Positions 24,121-32,663 of a stretch of 64,000 nt of DNA are shown one piece after another. The first letter of the stretch is position 1. Every line of letters begins with the position of its first letter. The position numbers and the translations under genes were made by a program. The notes beneath the pieces are model-generated. The model ran no database searches, was not told the DNA's origin, and saw only the letters and a program-made list of their open reading frames with translations. Where the stretch lies: positions 9,052,001 through 9,116,000 of the forward strand of contig NZ_CP108081.1 in the NCBI RefSeq assembly GCF_036182465.1, given 5' to 3'. This DNA is from Streptomyces sp. NBC_00258 (GTDB lineage Bacteria; Actinomycetota; Actinomycetes; Streptomycetales; Streptomycetaceae).

Positions 24121-25038
24121 TTGAACAGCAACGCTTTCCGCATGCCCGCACGCATGCCCGCACGCAGGTTCGCCGTCACCGCGGCGGCCACCGTCCTGGC
24201 CGCAGGTCCCGCGGTCCTGGCCGGCGCGGGCCCGGCCCGGGCGACCGAAGACCACGGCCGCGCCAGTGCCGTGGTCCTGCGCGCCGGGCTCGACGTCTCC
24301 CTGCTCAACAAGTCCGTGAACGTCCCGCTCACGGTCTCGCTCAACGACGTACAGGCACCACGCAGCGCCGAAAAGACCGCGCTCACGGCCAAGTTGGACG
24401 GAGTCGACGGCGGGCGGCCGTTCACCGTGCTGGGCGCGGAGGTCGCCCGGTCGAGCGCGACCGTCTCCGCGAAGAAGGCCGAGGGCTCGGTGAACCTCGC
24501 CCATGCCAAGGTGCATGTGCCGGGGCTGCCCCTGCTGTCCCTCATCGAGATCGAACAGGTCAGCGCGAAGGCGGTCTGCACGGCGGGCGAGAAGCCGGTC
24601 GCCACCGCCGATCCGCTGGGCGCCGTGACGGTTCTAGGCAAGAAGACCACGGTGACCGCCGGAGGCCCGACCGAGGTGAAGGTGCCCGGCGTCGGCGAGG
24701 TACGCCTCGACCTGGCGTCGACCCGCACCACCTCACGTACGGCCGCCGCCACCGCTCTCCAACTCAAGGTGTCCATCAACCCGTTGAAGCTGAACGTCGC
24801 CGAGGTCGAGGGCACGGTCACCCTCGCCGAGGCCACCTGCGAGGCACCGGCCGCACCCGCGTCCGCGGACCCCGTGGAGCCGGCGACCGAGGTGAAGCCG
24901 CAGGGCGCGGCCGCAAACGAGGCCAACCTCGCCGAGACCGGAGGCAGTTCGGCGACACCGTACGTTGCCGCGGGCGCGGTCGCCCTGCTGGCGGCGGGCG
25001 GCGGAGCCGTCGTACTGGCCCGTCGCAAGAGGGGCTGA
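24121..25038 (+). CDS. Secreted sortase-anchored (LAETG) cell-wall protein
   Basis: 305 residues from TTG 24121; ATG codons at 24142 or 24154 are alternatives. It has an N-terminal signal peptide (RRFAVTAAATVLAAGPAVLA, with probable cleavage after PARA). The mature part is rich in Thr, Val and Lys with no recognised catalytic motif. The C terminus is a complete class E sorting signal: LAETG at 270-274, a hydrophobic helix (YVAAGAVALLAAGGGAVVLA) and the tail RRKRG. It should be linked to peptidoglycan by a Streptomyces LAxTG sortase. It contains an internal repeat-like beta pattern (SLNKSVNVPLTVSLNDV and similar). It faces the end of the cobalamin cluster; a link is not evident. Confidence 0.82.
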   Translation: MNSNAFRMPARMPARRFAVTAAATVLAAGPAVLAGAGPARATEDHGRASAVVLRAGLDVSLLNKSVNVPLTVSLNDVQAPRSAEKTALTAKLDGVDGGRPFTVLGAEVARSSATVSAKKAEGSVNLAHAKVHVPGLPLLSLIEIEQVSAKAVCTAGEKPVATADPLGAVTVLGKKTTVTAGGPTEVKVPGVGEVRLDLASTRTTSRTAAATALQLKVSINPLKLNVAEVEGTVTLAEATCEAPAAPASADPVEPATEVKPQGAAANEANLAETGGSSATPYVAAGAVALLAAGGGAVVLARRKRG

Positions 25039-25099
25039 GCAACACCCTCGGCGGCCGGACGCGCGAACTCCTCGACGGCAAGCGGGAGTTCGCGCGAGG

Positions 25100-26248
25100 T
25101 CAGCAGTCCCGCAGGCTCACTGCCTGGTCCAGGGCCTGGAGGAAGCGGTTGACCGTCGCGCGGTCGCGTACCGCCAGGCGCAGCCAGGTGTCGTCGAGCC
25201 CCGGGAAGGTGTCGCCGCGCCGCACGGCGAAGCCCAGCCGGCGCAGCCGGGCACGGACGGCCGCCGCCCCGGGCAGCCCGATGAGGACGAAGGGACCCTC
25301 GGCGGGCTCCGCGACCCGGACGCCGTCGGACGCGAACTCCCTCAGCCCGGCGACCAGATGGGCCCGGTCGATCGCGACGCGACGGGCCGCGTGCTCCTGT
25401 TCCGCCAGTGCCCGCGGAGTCATACAGGCCTCGGCGGCGGCGAGGGCGGGCGTGGACACCGGCCAGAGCGGCTGGGCCCGTTCGAGCTCGGCGATCGTCT
25501 CGGGTGACGCCAGGACGTACCCGATGCGCAGCCCCGCGAGGCCCCACGTCTTGGTGAGGCTGCGCAGCACGACGAGACCCGGTACATCCGTGCGACCCGC
25601 GAGGGCCTCCCTCTCCTCCGGAACCGCGTCCATGAACGCCTCGTCGACCACCAACGTCCGCCCGGGACGGGCGAGTTGGGCGATCAGAGCGGCCGGATGG
25701 AGGACGGACGTCGGGTTGGTCGGGTTGCCGATCACGACCAGGTCGGTGTCCTCGGGGACGGCCGACGGGTCGAGCCGGAAGCCGTCCTCGGCCCGCAGGA
25801 GAACCCGGTCCACGGTGTGCCCCGCGTCCCGCAGCGCAGCCTCCGGCTCGGTGAACTGCGGGTGCACGACGACGGGTTGACGGACCTTCAGGGCGCGTGC
25901 CAGCAGCACGAAGGCCTCGGCGGCGCCCGCCGTGAGCAGGACGTGCTCCACGGGCAGCCCGTGCCGCGCCGCCACCGCGGCCCGCGCGACCCGTCCGTCC
26001 GGGTAGGCGGCCAGCCCGGCCAGCGACTCGGCGACCCGCTCGCGCAGCCAGGCGGGCGGAGTGTCCGCACGGACGTTCACCGCGAGGTCGACGAGCGCCG
26101 AGCCGTCGTCGCGCACCTCGGCGTCACCGTGGTGCCGGAGGTCGTGCGCCTCGCCCTGTCCGCGGTCGCCCGGCGCCCCGACGCCCTGTCCGCCGCCGGG
26201 GCGGTGGTGTCCGTTCGGGCCGTCCCTGTCGCCCCTGTCAGTGTGCAT
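25100..26248 (-). CDS. cobC: CobC-like PLP-dependent aminotransferase/decarboxylase
   Basis: 382 residues, overlapping the cbiX-type gene by 11 bases. Class I/II aminotransferase fold (HisC-like): VHPQFTEPEAALRDAGHTV, VIGNPTNPTSVLHP, TLVVDEAFMDAVPEE and the PLP Lys in VVLRSLTKTWGLAGLRIGYV. This is the CobC/Rv2231c-type protein that in other bacteria supplies (R)-1-amino-2-propanol phosphate from threonine phosphate for the nucleotide loop. DLRHHGDAEVRDD before the domain is typical of actinobacterial members. The first 40 residues are His/Gly-rich and probably disordered. It is the last gene of the cobalamin operon. Confidence 0.85.
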   Translation of the reverse strand: MHTDRGDRDGPNGHHRPGGGQGVGAPGDRGQGEAHDLRHHGDAEVRDDGSALVDLAVNVRADTPPAWLRERVAESLAGLAAYPDGRVARAAVAARHGLPVEHVLLTAGAAEAFVLLARALKVRQPVVVHPQFTEPEAALRDAGHTVDRVLLRAEDGFRLDPSAVPEDTDLVVIGNPTNPTSVLHPAALIAQLARPGRTLVVDEAFMDAVPEEREALAGRTDVPGLVVLRSLTKTWGLAGLRIGYVLASPETIAELERAQPLWPVSTPALAAAEACMTPRALAEQEHAARRVAIDRAHLVAGLREFASDGVRVAEPAEGPFVLIGLPGAAAVRARLRRLGFAVRRGDTFPGLDDTWLRLAVRDRATVNRFLQALDQAVSLRDC

Positions 26249-27182
26249 GGGAGGGTGCGTGGCCGTCGTGGTGGTGATGCCCGTGGTGGTGGCCGTCGTG
26301 GTGGTGATCGTCGTCGTCCGGGTGGAAGTGCGGCTGCTGGGGGAGCCCCACCTTGTCCTCGAAGCCGGGCAGCGCGATGCGGTAGACGCACGAGTCGCAG
26401 TTCATCCGCAGATCACCCTCGATCGCCTCCCGGTAGCGCTCCATGACCAGGTCGAGCAGCTCCGGCTCCGGCCCGATGACATCGGCGGAGACCACGTCGA
26501 CCTCCGGATGCGCGGCCGCCCACCCCTCGGTCTGCTGCCGCACCCGGTCCGGGAGGATACCCGTGAAGAGGAAGTAGGGGAGCACCACGATCCGGCGCGC
26601 GCCCAGCTTCACACAGCGGTCCAGGCCCGACGGCACGTCCGGCGCGGCCAGCGACACGAACGCCGTCTCCACGCCCGCGTAACCCCGCCCCTCCCACAAC
26701 AGCCGCGCCGCCTTGTGCACTTCGGCGTTGGCGTCCGGGTCGGTCGAGCCGCGCCCGACGAGCAGGACGGTCACCTCGGCACGGTCCGCCGGGGTCCGCA
26801 CCGAACCGCCGAGCGCCTCGTCGAGCCGCCGCTCCAGCACCGTGAGCAACGCCGGGTGCGGGCCCAGCGGACGCCCGTACGTGTACGAGATCCCGGGGTG
26901 CCGCTCCTTCTCACGGCTCAGGGCGGCCGGGATGTCGCCCTTGGCGTGCCCGGCGGACACCAGCATCAGCGGGACGGCCGCGAACCGGCGCACGCCCTGC
27001 TCGACCAGTTCGGTCACCGCGTCGCCCAGCGGCGGCGGGGACAGCTCGATGAAGCCGCCCGCGACGGGCAGTCCGGGGTTGCGGCGGCCCAGTTCCCGTA
27101 CGAAGTCGCGGAAGGCCTCGGCACCCGCGTCGTCCCGGGTGCCGTGTCCGGCGATGAGCAGGGCGGGGGCGGGGGTGGTCAC
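26238..27182 (-). CDS. cbiX: CbiX-type sirohydrochlorin chelatase with His-rich tail
   Basis: 314 residues from GTG 27182 (GTGA overlap with cobH). Two tandem CbiX half-domains are visible: LLIAGHGTRDDAGAEAFRDF with SAGHAKGDIPAAL, then VLLVGRGSTDPDANAEV with VVLPYFLFTGILPDRV. The first half keeps the catalytic His pair (GHG and GHAKGD). The last 30 residues contain 15 His plus several Asp, a likely Co or Ni storage tail. The enzyme inserts Co2+ into sirohydrochlorin, the early-cobalt route, though use as a ferro- or nickel chelatase cannot be excluded. MNCDSCVYRIALPGF carries a Cys pair near the tail. Confidence 0.88.
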   Translation of the reverse strand: MTTPAPALLIAGHGTRDDAGAEAFRDFVRELGRRNPGLPVAGGFIELSPPPLGDAVTELVEQGVRRFAAVPLMLVSAGHAKGDIPAALSREKERHPGISYTYGRPLGPHPALLTVLERRLDEALGGSVRTPADRAEVTVLLVGRGSTDPDANAEVHKAARLLWEGRGYAGVETAFVSLAAPDVPSGLDRCVKLGARRIVVLPYFLFTGILPDRVRQQTEGWAAAHPEVDVVSADVIGPEPELLDLVMERYREAIEGDLRMNCDSCVYRIALPGFEDKVGLPQQPHFHPDDDDHHHDGHHHGHHHHDGHAPSHAH

Positions 27183-27871
27183 GTTTTCTCCTTGGACTTG
27201 GACGGGGAACCGGCCCGGGACTCGGCCTCGGGCGCAGGGTGGGACTCGGCGTCAGGCACCGGGTGGTACAGCAGGGCGTTGAGCGCGGCCGCGGCGACCG
27301 CCGAACCGCCCTTCTCGGACACGTTGCTCACGGCGGGAAGCCCGCTCTCGCGCAGTGCGGCCTTGGACTCGGCCGCGCCGACGAAGCCGACGGGCAGACC
27401 GATGACGAGCGCCGGGGCCGCGTCCAGGGTGAGGAGCTCCTCCAGCGCGGTCGGGGCGCAGCCGATCACCCAGAGCGCGCCGGGTCCGACCTGCTCGTAC
27501 GCGAGCCGGACCGCATGGGCCGAGCGGGTCAGCCCCGGACCGGACACGGCGTCCTTGAGACGGCAGACGGTGTCGCGCCGGGTGATGCCCGCCGCGACCA
27601 TCTCCACGTCCACCACGACGGGCGCCCCGTCGTGCAGCGCCCGGTGGGCCTTCTCCAGCGAGCTCTCGTCGGTCACAAGGTCGGTCGCGTAGTCGAGGTC
27701 GGCCGCGGAGTGGATCACCCGCTCCACGACGGCACGGGTCAGCGGCGGGAAGTGCGAGGTGTCCAGGCGGGCCCGCAGTCGCCGGAAGGACTCCTGCTCG
27801 ATGGGGTGCACGATCCGGGACTCGGGGGCCACGGTCCGGCTCTCCGGGAACACCCGGCCGACTGCGCTCAC
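27179..27871 (-). CDS. cobH: Precorrin-8X methylmutase
   Basis: 230 residues from GTG 27871 (GTGA overlap with cobJ). It moves the C11 methyl to C12 to give hydrogenobyrinic or cobyrinic acid. IVHPIEQESFRRLRARLDTS near the N terminus and RVIHSAADLDYATDLV (catalytic His) are family hallmarks, as is GLPVGFVGAAESKAALRES. The last 25 residues are Pro/Ser/Lys/Glu-rich, beyond the usual length of about 210. Cytoplasmic. Confidence 0.95.
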   Translation of the reverse strand: MSAVGRVFPESRTVAPESRIVHPIEQESFRRLRARLDTSHFPPLTRAVVERVIHSAADLDYATDLVTDESSLEKAHRALHDGAPVVVDVEMVAAGITRRDTVCRLKDAVSGPGLTRSAHAVRLAYEQVGPGALWVIGCAPTALEELLTLDAAPALVIGLPVGFVGAAESKAALRESGLPAVSNVSEKGGSAVAAAALNALLYHPVPDAESHPAPEAESRAGSPSKSKEKT

Positions 27872-29550
27872 TTGGGCTCCTCCTGCCAGCGGTAGCCGCG
27901 CGGCGTCACCATGCGGCCGGCGATCTCACGGGTCGCCGTGTTGCCCACGGTCACCACCGTCATCATGTCCACCGTCGCCGGGTCGAGTCCCGCGAGGGTG
28001 GTGACGCGGCTGGATTCGTCCGGCCGCGAGGCGTTGCGTACGACCCCCACGGGCGTCGTCGGCTTCCGGTGCCCGGCGAGGATCGTGAGCGCCTTGGGCA
28101 GCTGCCAGTCGCGGCCCCGGCTGCGCGGGTTGTAGAAGGTGACGACGATGTCTGCCTCGGCCGCCGCGCGCACCCTGCGCTCGATGACCTCCCACGGCGT
28201 GTGCAGGTCGGAGAGGCTGATGGACACATGGTCGTGGCCGAGCGGCGCGCCGAGGATCGCCGCAGCCGCGAGAGCGGCGGTCACCCCCGGCACCCCGACC
28301 ACGTCGATGTCGTCGGACGCCTCCGCGAGCGCGGGCGACGCCATCGCGTACACGCCCGCGTCACCGCTGCCGATCAGCGCGACCGCCTGCCCGAGCCGGG
28401 CCTCGGCCACGGCGGTCCTGGCCCGCTCCTCCTCGGCCCCGAGTCCCGACTCCAGGATCCGGGTGCCGGGGAGGAGCAGGTCGCGGATCTGGTCGACGTA
28501 CTGGTCGAGCCCGACGAGCACGGAGGCGCGGCGCAGTTCGTCCTTCGCGCGGGGCGTCAGCAGGTCCCGGGCGCCGGGACCGAGGCCGACCACCGCGAGC
28601 CGCCCGCGCCCCGGCCTGCGTACGACCGCGCAGGTCGCCATCGCGGGCCGCGCGGCCGACTTGCGCTTGGGGACGAGGAGTTCGCCGCCGCGCAGGAGGG
28701 CGGCGGCCTCCGCCACCGACGGGGTGCCGACGGCGGCGAGGGGCGCGTCCGAGGGGTTCGGCACGTCGACCGCCGCCAACTCCTCGGCGCCGTACGTCAC
28801 CACGGGCACCCCGAGCCGCTCGGCCGCCCCGAGAATGCCGGGCTCCTCCGCCTTGGCGTCGACGGTGGCGAGCTCGGCGACGGACTTCACCGACAGCCCG
28901 GCGTCCCGAAGGGCGTCCTGGACGAGCCCGAGCACCTCGTCGACGGGGGCACCCTTGGAGGCACCGACGCCGACGACGAGGGAGGGCGGACGGAGCACGA
29001 CCTCACGCTCGGCGGGCTCAACAGTCCTGTCGCTGACCCGAATTGAATACTCACCGGTCTCGGCGACCCGCAGTGGCGGAAGCGGCCAGGCCAACTCGGC
29101 GTTCAGCGCGACCGGTTCCCCGTCCAGCATGGCCCGGGACACCCCGGCCACATCCCCTTCGACCGGCAGGCCGAGCATGTCGAGCCCCGGCACGCCCACG
29201 GAGTCGGTCGCCGTCGTCACGACGGGTTCGGCACCCAGCAACTCGCCCACCTCACGGGCGAGTTCGTTGGCGCCGCCGCCGTGGCCCCCGACCAGGGACA
29301 CCGCGAACCGCCCGCCCTCGTCGACGCACACCACTCCTGGGTCGGACGCCTTGTCGACGAGCAGCGGCGCGACGAGCCGCACCACGGCCCCCGTGGCGAG
29401 GAAGCACACGAGCTGCTCACACTCCGCGAAGGCCCGCCGCACGGCGTCCCCCACGGGACCCTCGTACACGCGGGTACGGCCCGGCCAGGCCGAGGCCACC
29501 CGCTCACAACTCGCCGAACCGGCGGCCGTCGCGGAAATCAGGCCGATCAC
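27868..29550 (-). CDS. cobJ: CbiG-CobJ fusion (cobalt-precorrin-5A hydrolase + precorrin-3B C17-methyltransferase)
   Basis: 560 residues from GTG 29550 (GTGA overlap with cobL). Residues 1 to about 308 are CbiG: LVCFLATGAVVRLVAPLL, SLVGGHGGGANELAREV, and a C-terminal part VVGVGASKGAPVDEVLGLV. Residues from about 316 are the CobJ methyltransferase: LAVVGLGPGARDLLTPRA for S-adenosylmethionine, IGSGDAGVYAMASPALAEA, and DIVVTFYNPRSRGRDWQLPK. CbiG opens the lactone made by ring contraction, so fusion joins consecutive chemistry. It is a domain order known in actinobacteria. Confidence 0.94.
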   Translation of the reverse strand: MIGLISATAAGSASCERVASAWPGRTRVYEGPVGDAVRRAFAECEQLVCFLATGAVVRLVAPLLVDKASDPGVVCVDEGGRFAVSLVGGHGGGANELAREVGELLGAEPVVTTATDSVGVPGLDMLGLPVEGDVAGVSRAMLDGEPVALNAELAWPLPPLRVAETGEYSIRVSDRTVEPAEREVVLRPPSLVVGVGASKGAPVDEVLGLVQDALRDAGLSVKSVAELATVDAKAEEPGILGAAERLGVPVVTYGAEELAAVDVPNPSDAPLAAVGTPSVAEAAALLRGGELLVPKRKSAARPAMATCAVVRRPGRGRLAVVGLGPGARDLLTPRAKDELRRASVLVGLDQYVDQIRDLLLPGTRILESGLGAEEERARTAVAEARLGQAVALIGSGDAGVYAMASPALAEASDDIDVVGVPGVTAALAAAAILGAPLGHDHVSISLSDLHTPWEVIERRVRAAAEADIVVTFYNPRSRGRDWQLPKALTILAGHRKPTTPVGVVRNASRPDESSRVTTLAGLDPATVDMMTVVTVGNTATREIAGRMVTPRGYRWQEEPK

Positions 29551-30887
29551 TGAGCGACTCCTTCACTACGTACCGGAGGCCGGACGCCCCACAGCAGGAA
29601 AACGGGGTTGGTCGCCGCGAGCCGGGTGACATCCCCCGGCAGCGGCGCCAGCCGGGACGACTGCAGCAGTACGCCGTCACAGTCGAGCCCGGCCGCGACG
29701 AGCGCGTCCCGGACCGCCGGAACCCGGTCGAGGGCGGCCATCGCCACGACGACCGACCGCCGCGCCCGCCGGGCACAGGCGGTCACGATGGCGGGCAGCT
29801 CCCGTCCGCCCCCGCCGATGAACACGGCGTCCGGGTCGGGCAGGTCGGACAGCACGGTCGGCGCCGCCCCGTGCACGGCGGTCACGTCGACCCCGTGCGC
29901 GGCGGCGTTGGCGCGGACCCGTTCCACACCGTCCAGGGTCTTCTCCACCGCGGTCACGGCGGCCCCGAGCCGTGCGCACTCCACGGCGACCGAGCCGGAG
30001 CCCGCGCCGATGTCCCACACATGCTCACCGAGCCGCGGTCCGAGCCGGGCCAGCGCCAGCGCCCGTACCTCGAACTTGGTGATCATCGAGTCGCGGTGGG
30101 TGAACTCGCCCTCTTCCAGGGCCCATCGGGCGGGCCTGGGCGGCGGTCCCGCGATCGTGCGCACGGGGGAGAGGACGCGTGACTCGTCGAGACACAGCAC
30201 CACGCTCACCGCCGGCCCCCAGTCACGGGCGGCGGCCTCGGCGGGCGTGACCCGCTCGACACGCTCCCCGGAGTGCGAGGCGGAGCCCGAGTCGGTGCCA
30301 CTGCCCGAGGCCGATGCGGCGCCCGCGTTCGAGGCGGAGGTCGCGCCCGAGATGGCGCCCGCCCCCAGGGCCGACGCCACCACCAACACCCGCCCGCTGG
30401 ACCGCAGCGCGGCCCCGAGTTCCGCGGGCCCGGACCCCGGACCGGTCAGGACCGCCACCTTGGGATGGGCCCGGCAGACGTTCACGGCGGTCCGCAGATC
30501 GCGTCCGTGCGCGCTCACGACCACCGCGTCGTCCCAGGTCAGCCCGAGCCGCGCGAAGGCGGTGGCGACGGACGACACCCCGGGGTGGACCTCCAGCCGC
30601 TCGGCGCCGAAACGCTCGGCGAGGGCCCGGACGATCCCGAAGAACCCGGGGTCCCCGGAGGCCAGCACGACGACCCGCCCCTGGTCCGCGGGCTTCTCCA
30701 GAAACTGCTCGATCGCGTCGAGGGCGGGCGCGAGCGGACCGAGGACGATCCGCTCGGCCGTGTCCGGCATTGTCGTCGCGGCGGCCAGATGCCGCCGGCC
30801 GCCCACGACGAGCCCCGCCCCGGCCAACGCGGCCCCGGCGTCCGGCGGAAGGGGCGCCCCCGTGCCCGTACCGACGACGGTGATCAC
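29547..30887 (-). CDS. cobL: Precorrin-6Y C5,15-methyltransferase (decarboxylating), CbiE-CbiT type
   Basis: 446 residues from GTG 30887 (GTGA overlap with cobM). The N-terminal CbiE-like methyltransferase spans about 1-170 (VVVLASGDPGFFGIVRALAE, LEVHPGVSSVATAFARLG). The C-terminal CbiT-like Rossmann methyltransferase starts near residue 260, with motif I WDIGAGSGSVAVECA at 291-305. Between them residues about 172-210 form a Gly/Ala/Ser-rich linker absent from most relatives. The enzyme methylates C5 and C15 and decarboxylates the acetate on ring C. Confidence 0.94.
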   Translation of the reverse strand: MITVVGTGTGAPLPPDAGAALAGAGLVVGGRRHLAAATTMPDTAERIVLGPLAPALDAIEQFLEKPADQGRVVVLASGDPGFFGIVRALAERFGAERLEVHPGVSSVATAFARLGLTWDDAVVVSAHGRDLRTAVNVCRAHPKVAVLTGPGSGPAELGAALRSSGRVLVVASALGAGAISGATSASNAGAASASGSGTDSGSASHSGERVERVTPAEAAARDWGPAVSVVLCLDESRVLSPVRTIAGPPPRPARWALEEGEFTHRDSMITKFEVRALALARLGPRLGEHVWDIGAGSGSVAVECARLGAAVTAVEKTLDGVERVRANAAAHGVDVTAVHGAAPTVLSDLPDPDAVFIGGGGRELPAIVTACARRARRSVVVAMAALDRVPAVRDALVAAGLDCDGVLLQSSRLAPLPGDVTRLAATNPVFLLWGVRPPVRSEGVAQ

Positions 30888-31720
30888 GGAGTGACACCCT
30901 GCGTACCTCGCGCACCCTGAGTGCGCAGCGCCCTGCGGGCCTCGGGGTCGGCCTTGCGGAAGCCGTGGAAGTGGCCGGGGTGGTAGAGGTGCGAGCGCGT
31001 GCCGTGCGCGTCGAGGGCCGGGCCGACCAGGAACAGCGTGTGCTTCCAGAGCTTGTGCTCCTTGACGGTCTCCTCCAGCGTGCCGATCGTGCACTTCACG
31101 ATCAGCTCCTCCGGCCAGGTCGCCTGGTACGCGACCACGACGGGCGTCGACGTCGGATAGCCGCCCTCCAGCAGCTCCCGTACGAGCTGCCCGCTGCGGG
31201 CGGCCGACAGGAACAGCGCCATCGTCGTCCCGTGCCGGGCGAACTCCCGTACCTCCTCCCCGGGCGGCATCGGCGTCTTGCCGCCGCCGAGCCGGGTGAG
31301 GATCACGGACTGCGCGACCTCGGGGATGGTCAGCTCCCGCTGGGCGAGCGCGGCGACGGCGGAGAAGGAGGAGACGCCGGGCACGATCTCGGTCTCGATG
31401 TCGATCTCCGCGCACCGGTCGACCTGCTCCTGCGTACCGCCCCAGAGCGCGGGGTCGCCTGAGTGGATCCGGGCGACCTTCAGCCCGCCCTCGGCGGCCC
31501 GCTCGTACACCGCGACGACGTCCTCCAGCGACATCGTCGCCGAGTCCAGGATCTCCGCGCCCTCGCGTGCGTGGTCGAGAACCTCGGCCTGTACCAGGCT
31601 GGCCGCCCAGATCACGACGTCGGCCTCGGCGATGGCGCGCGCGGCGCGGAACGTCAGCAGGTCGGCGGCACCGGGCCCGGCCCCGACGAAGGTCACCTTG
31701 CCGGTGGGGGCATCGGCCAT
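30884..31720 (-). CDS. cobM: Precorrin-4 C11-methyltransferase
   Basis: 278 residues from ATG 31720 (MADAPTGKVTFVGAGPG). The same frame is open far upstream, but that is the shadow of the opposite-strand ZIP gene. Tetrapyrrole methylase fold: TFVGAGPGAADLLTFRAARA, ARIHSGDPALWGGTQEQVDR, EIVPGVSSFSAVAALAQREL, ILTRLGGGKTPMPPGEEV and MALFLSAARSGQLVRELL are all CobM/CbiF signatures. It is the first gene of the second part of the operon, after the ZIP insertion. It overlaps cobL by GTGA. Confidence 0.96.
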   Translation of the reverse strand: MADAPTGKVTFVGAGPGAADLLTFRAARAIAEADVVIWAASLVQAEVLDHAREGAEILDSATMSLEDVVAVYERAAEGGLKVARIHSGDPALWGGTQEQVDRCAEIDIETEIVPGVSSFSAVAALAQRELTIPEVAQSVILTRLGGGKTPMPPGEEVREFARHGTTMALFLSAARSGQLVRELLEGGYPTSTPVVVAYQATWPEELIVKCTIGTLEETVKEHKLWKHTLFLVGPALDAHGTRSHLYHPGHFHGFRKADPEARRALRTQGARGTQGVTP

Positions 31721-31746
31721 GGGATGGGGTCCTCTCCTACGAGCAG

Positions 31747-31809
31747 TACGGGTATTGCGAGTACTACGGGTGGTCGTGCGGTTCGTACGGGTGTGCTGGG
31801 CGCTACGGG
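31747..31809. repeat. Four TACGGG iterons between cobM and the ZIP transporter
   Basis: TACGGG occurs at 31747, 31765, 31786 and 31804, at 18-, 21- and 18-base intervals, in the 178-base gap between the divergent cobM and ZIP genes. No regulator is known for this pattern. It could be a binding array for both promoters or a decayed microsatellite. Confidence 0.5.
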
Positions 31810-31898
31810 ACATCGGCGCACGCGGGTTCCGGGAGCAGTCCGGTCGCGAACGTGCGGCGGACGTGCGTGAACCCGGGTCGATCGGATAGCAAGGGCGT

Positions 31899-32663
31899 AT
31901 GGCGGTGTTCGTCGCGCTCGGCGCGTTCCTCATGACGCTGGCCGGCGGCTGGACGGCGCAACGCGTCACCGACCGCCGCCACCTCGTACTCGGTCTGGCA
32001 GGCGGTCTGATGCTGGGCGTCGTCGGTCTGGATCTGCTGCCGGAGGCGCTCGACGCGGCGGGCGACGAGATCTTCGGCGTACCGGCCGCGCTGCTGCTCT
32101 TCGTGGCGGGCTTCCTGCTGGCCCATCTGGTGGAACGCCTGCTGGCCGTCCTCCCCCAGTCTCGGCTCCGCTCGACCGGGGGGACCCCCATGGCGGCGCA
32201 CGGGGGTGAGGAACACAACGGCCGCGCGCCCGAGGTGGGCCTGACGGCCGCCGCCGCGATGGTCGGCCACAGTGCGATGGACGGCGTGGCGATCGGCGCG
32301 GCCTTCCAGGTCGGCGGCGGCATGGGAGCGGCCGTGGCCGTCGCCGTGATCGCCCACGACTTCGCGGACGGCTTCAACACGTACACGATCACGACCCTGT
32401 ACGGGAACGCCCGCCGCAAGGCGGTCGCGATGCTGTTCGCGGACGCGGCGGCCCCGGTCGTGGGCGCCGCCTCGACGCTCCTGTTCACCATCCCCGAGCA
32501 TCTGCTCGGCGGCTATCTCGGCTTCTTCGGCGGCGCGCTGCTCTATCTCGCCGCGGCCGAGATCCTCCCCGAGGCCCACCACGAACACCCGGCCCGCTCC
32601 ACGCTGCTGTGCACGATCGCGGGGGCGTCCTTCATCTGGCTGGTGGTGGGCATCGCGGAGTGA
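31899..32663 (+). CDS. ZIP-family metal transporter
   Basis: 254 residues, on the strand opposite to the cobalamin genes. Seven or eight transmembrane segments. The metal-binding helices are recognisable as VGHSAMDGVAIGAAFQVGG and VIAHDFADGFNTYTITTLYG, with HD/HS and D/N residues placed as in ZupT-like ZIPs. The GLDLLPEALDAAGDE motif is near the N terminus. The cytoplasmic loop before the first metal helix contains a repeat-derived insertion. ZIP proteins import Zn2+, Fe2+, Mn2+ or Co2+. Its position inside the cobalamin cluster, between cobI and cobM, suggests cobalt supply, but this is inferred from location only. Confidence 0.85.
   Translation: MAVFVALGAFLMTLAGGWTAQRVTDRRHLVLGLAGGLMLGVVGLDLLPEALDAAGDEIFGVPAALLLFVAGFLLAHLVERLLAVLPQSRLRSTGGTPMAAHGGEEHNGRAPEVGLTAAAAMVGHSAMDGVAIGAAFQVGGGMGAAVAVAVIAHDFADGFNTYTITTLYGNARRKAVAMLFADAAAPVVGAASTLLFTIPEHLLGGYLGFFGGALLYLAAAEILPEAHHEHPARSTLLCTIAGASFIWLVVGIAE
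32151..32191 (+). repeat. Short CCCCC/GGGGG-bounded repeat inserted in frame in the ZIP gene
   Basis: CTCCCCCAGTCTCGGCTCCG, then CTCGACCGGGGGGACCCCCA, is a stem-forming element of a kind I recall as dispersed in Streptomyces genomes. Here it encodes about 13 residues (LPQSRLRSTGGTP) in a loop between membrane helices, keeping the frame. Confidence 0.5.
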
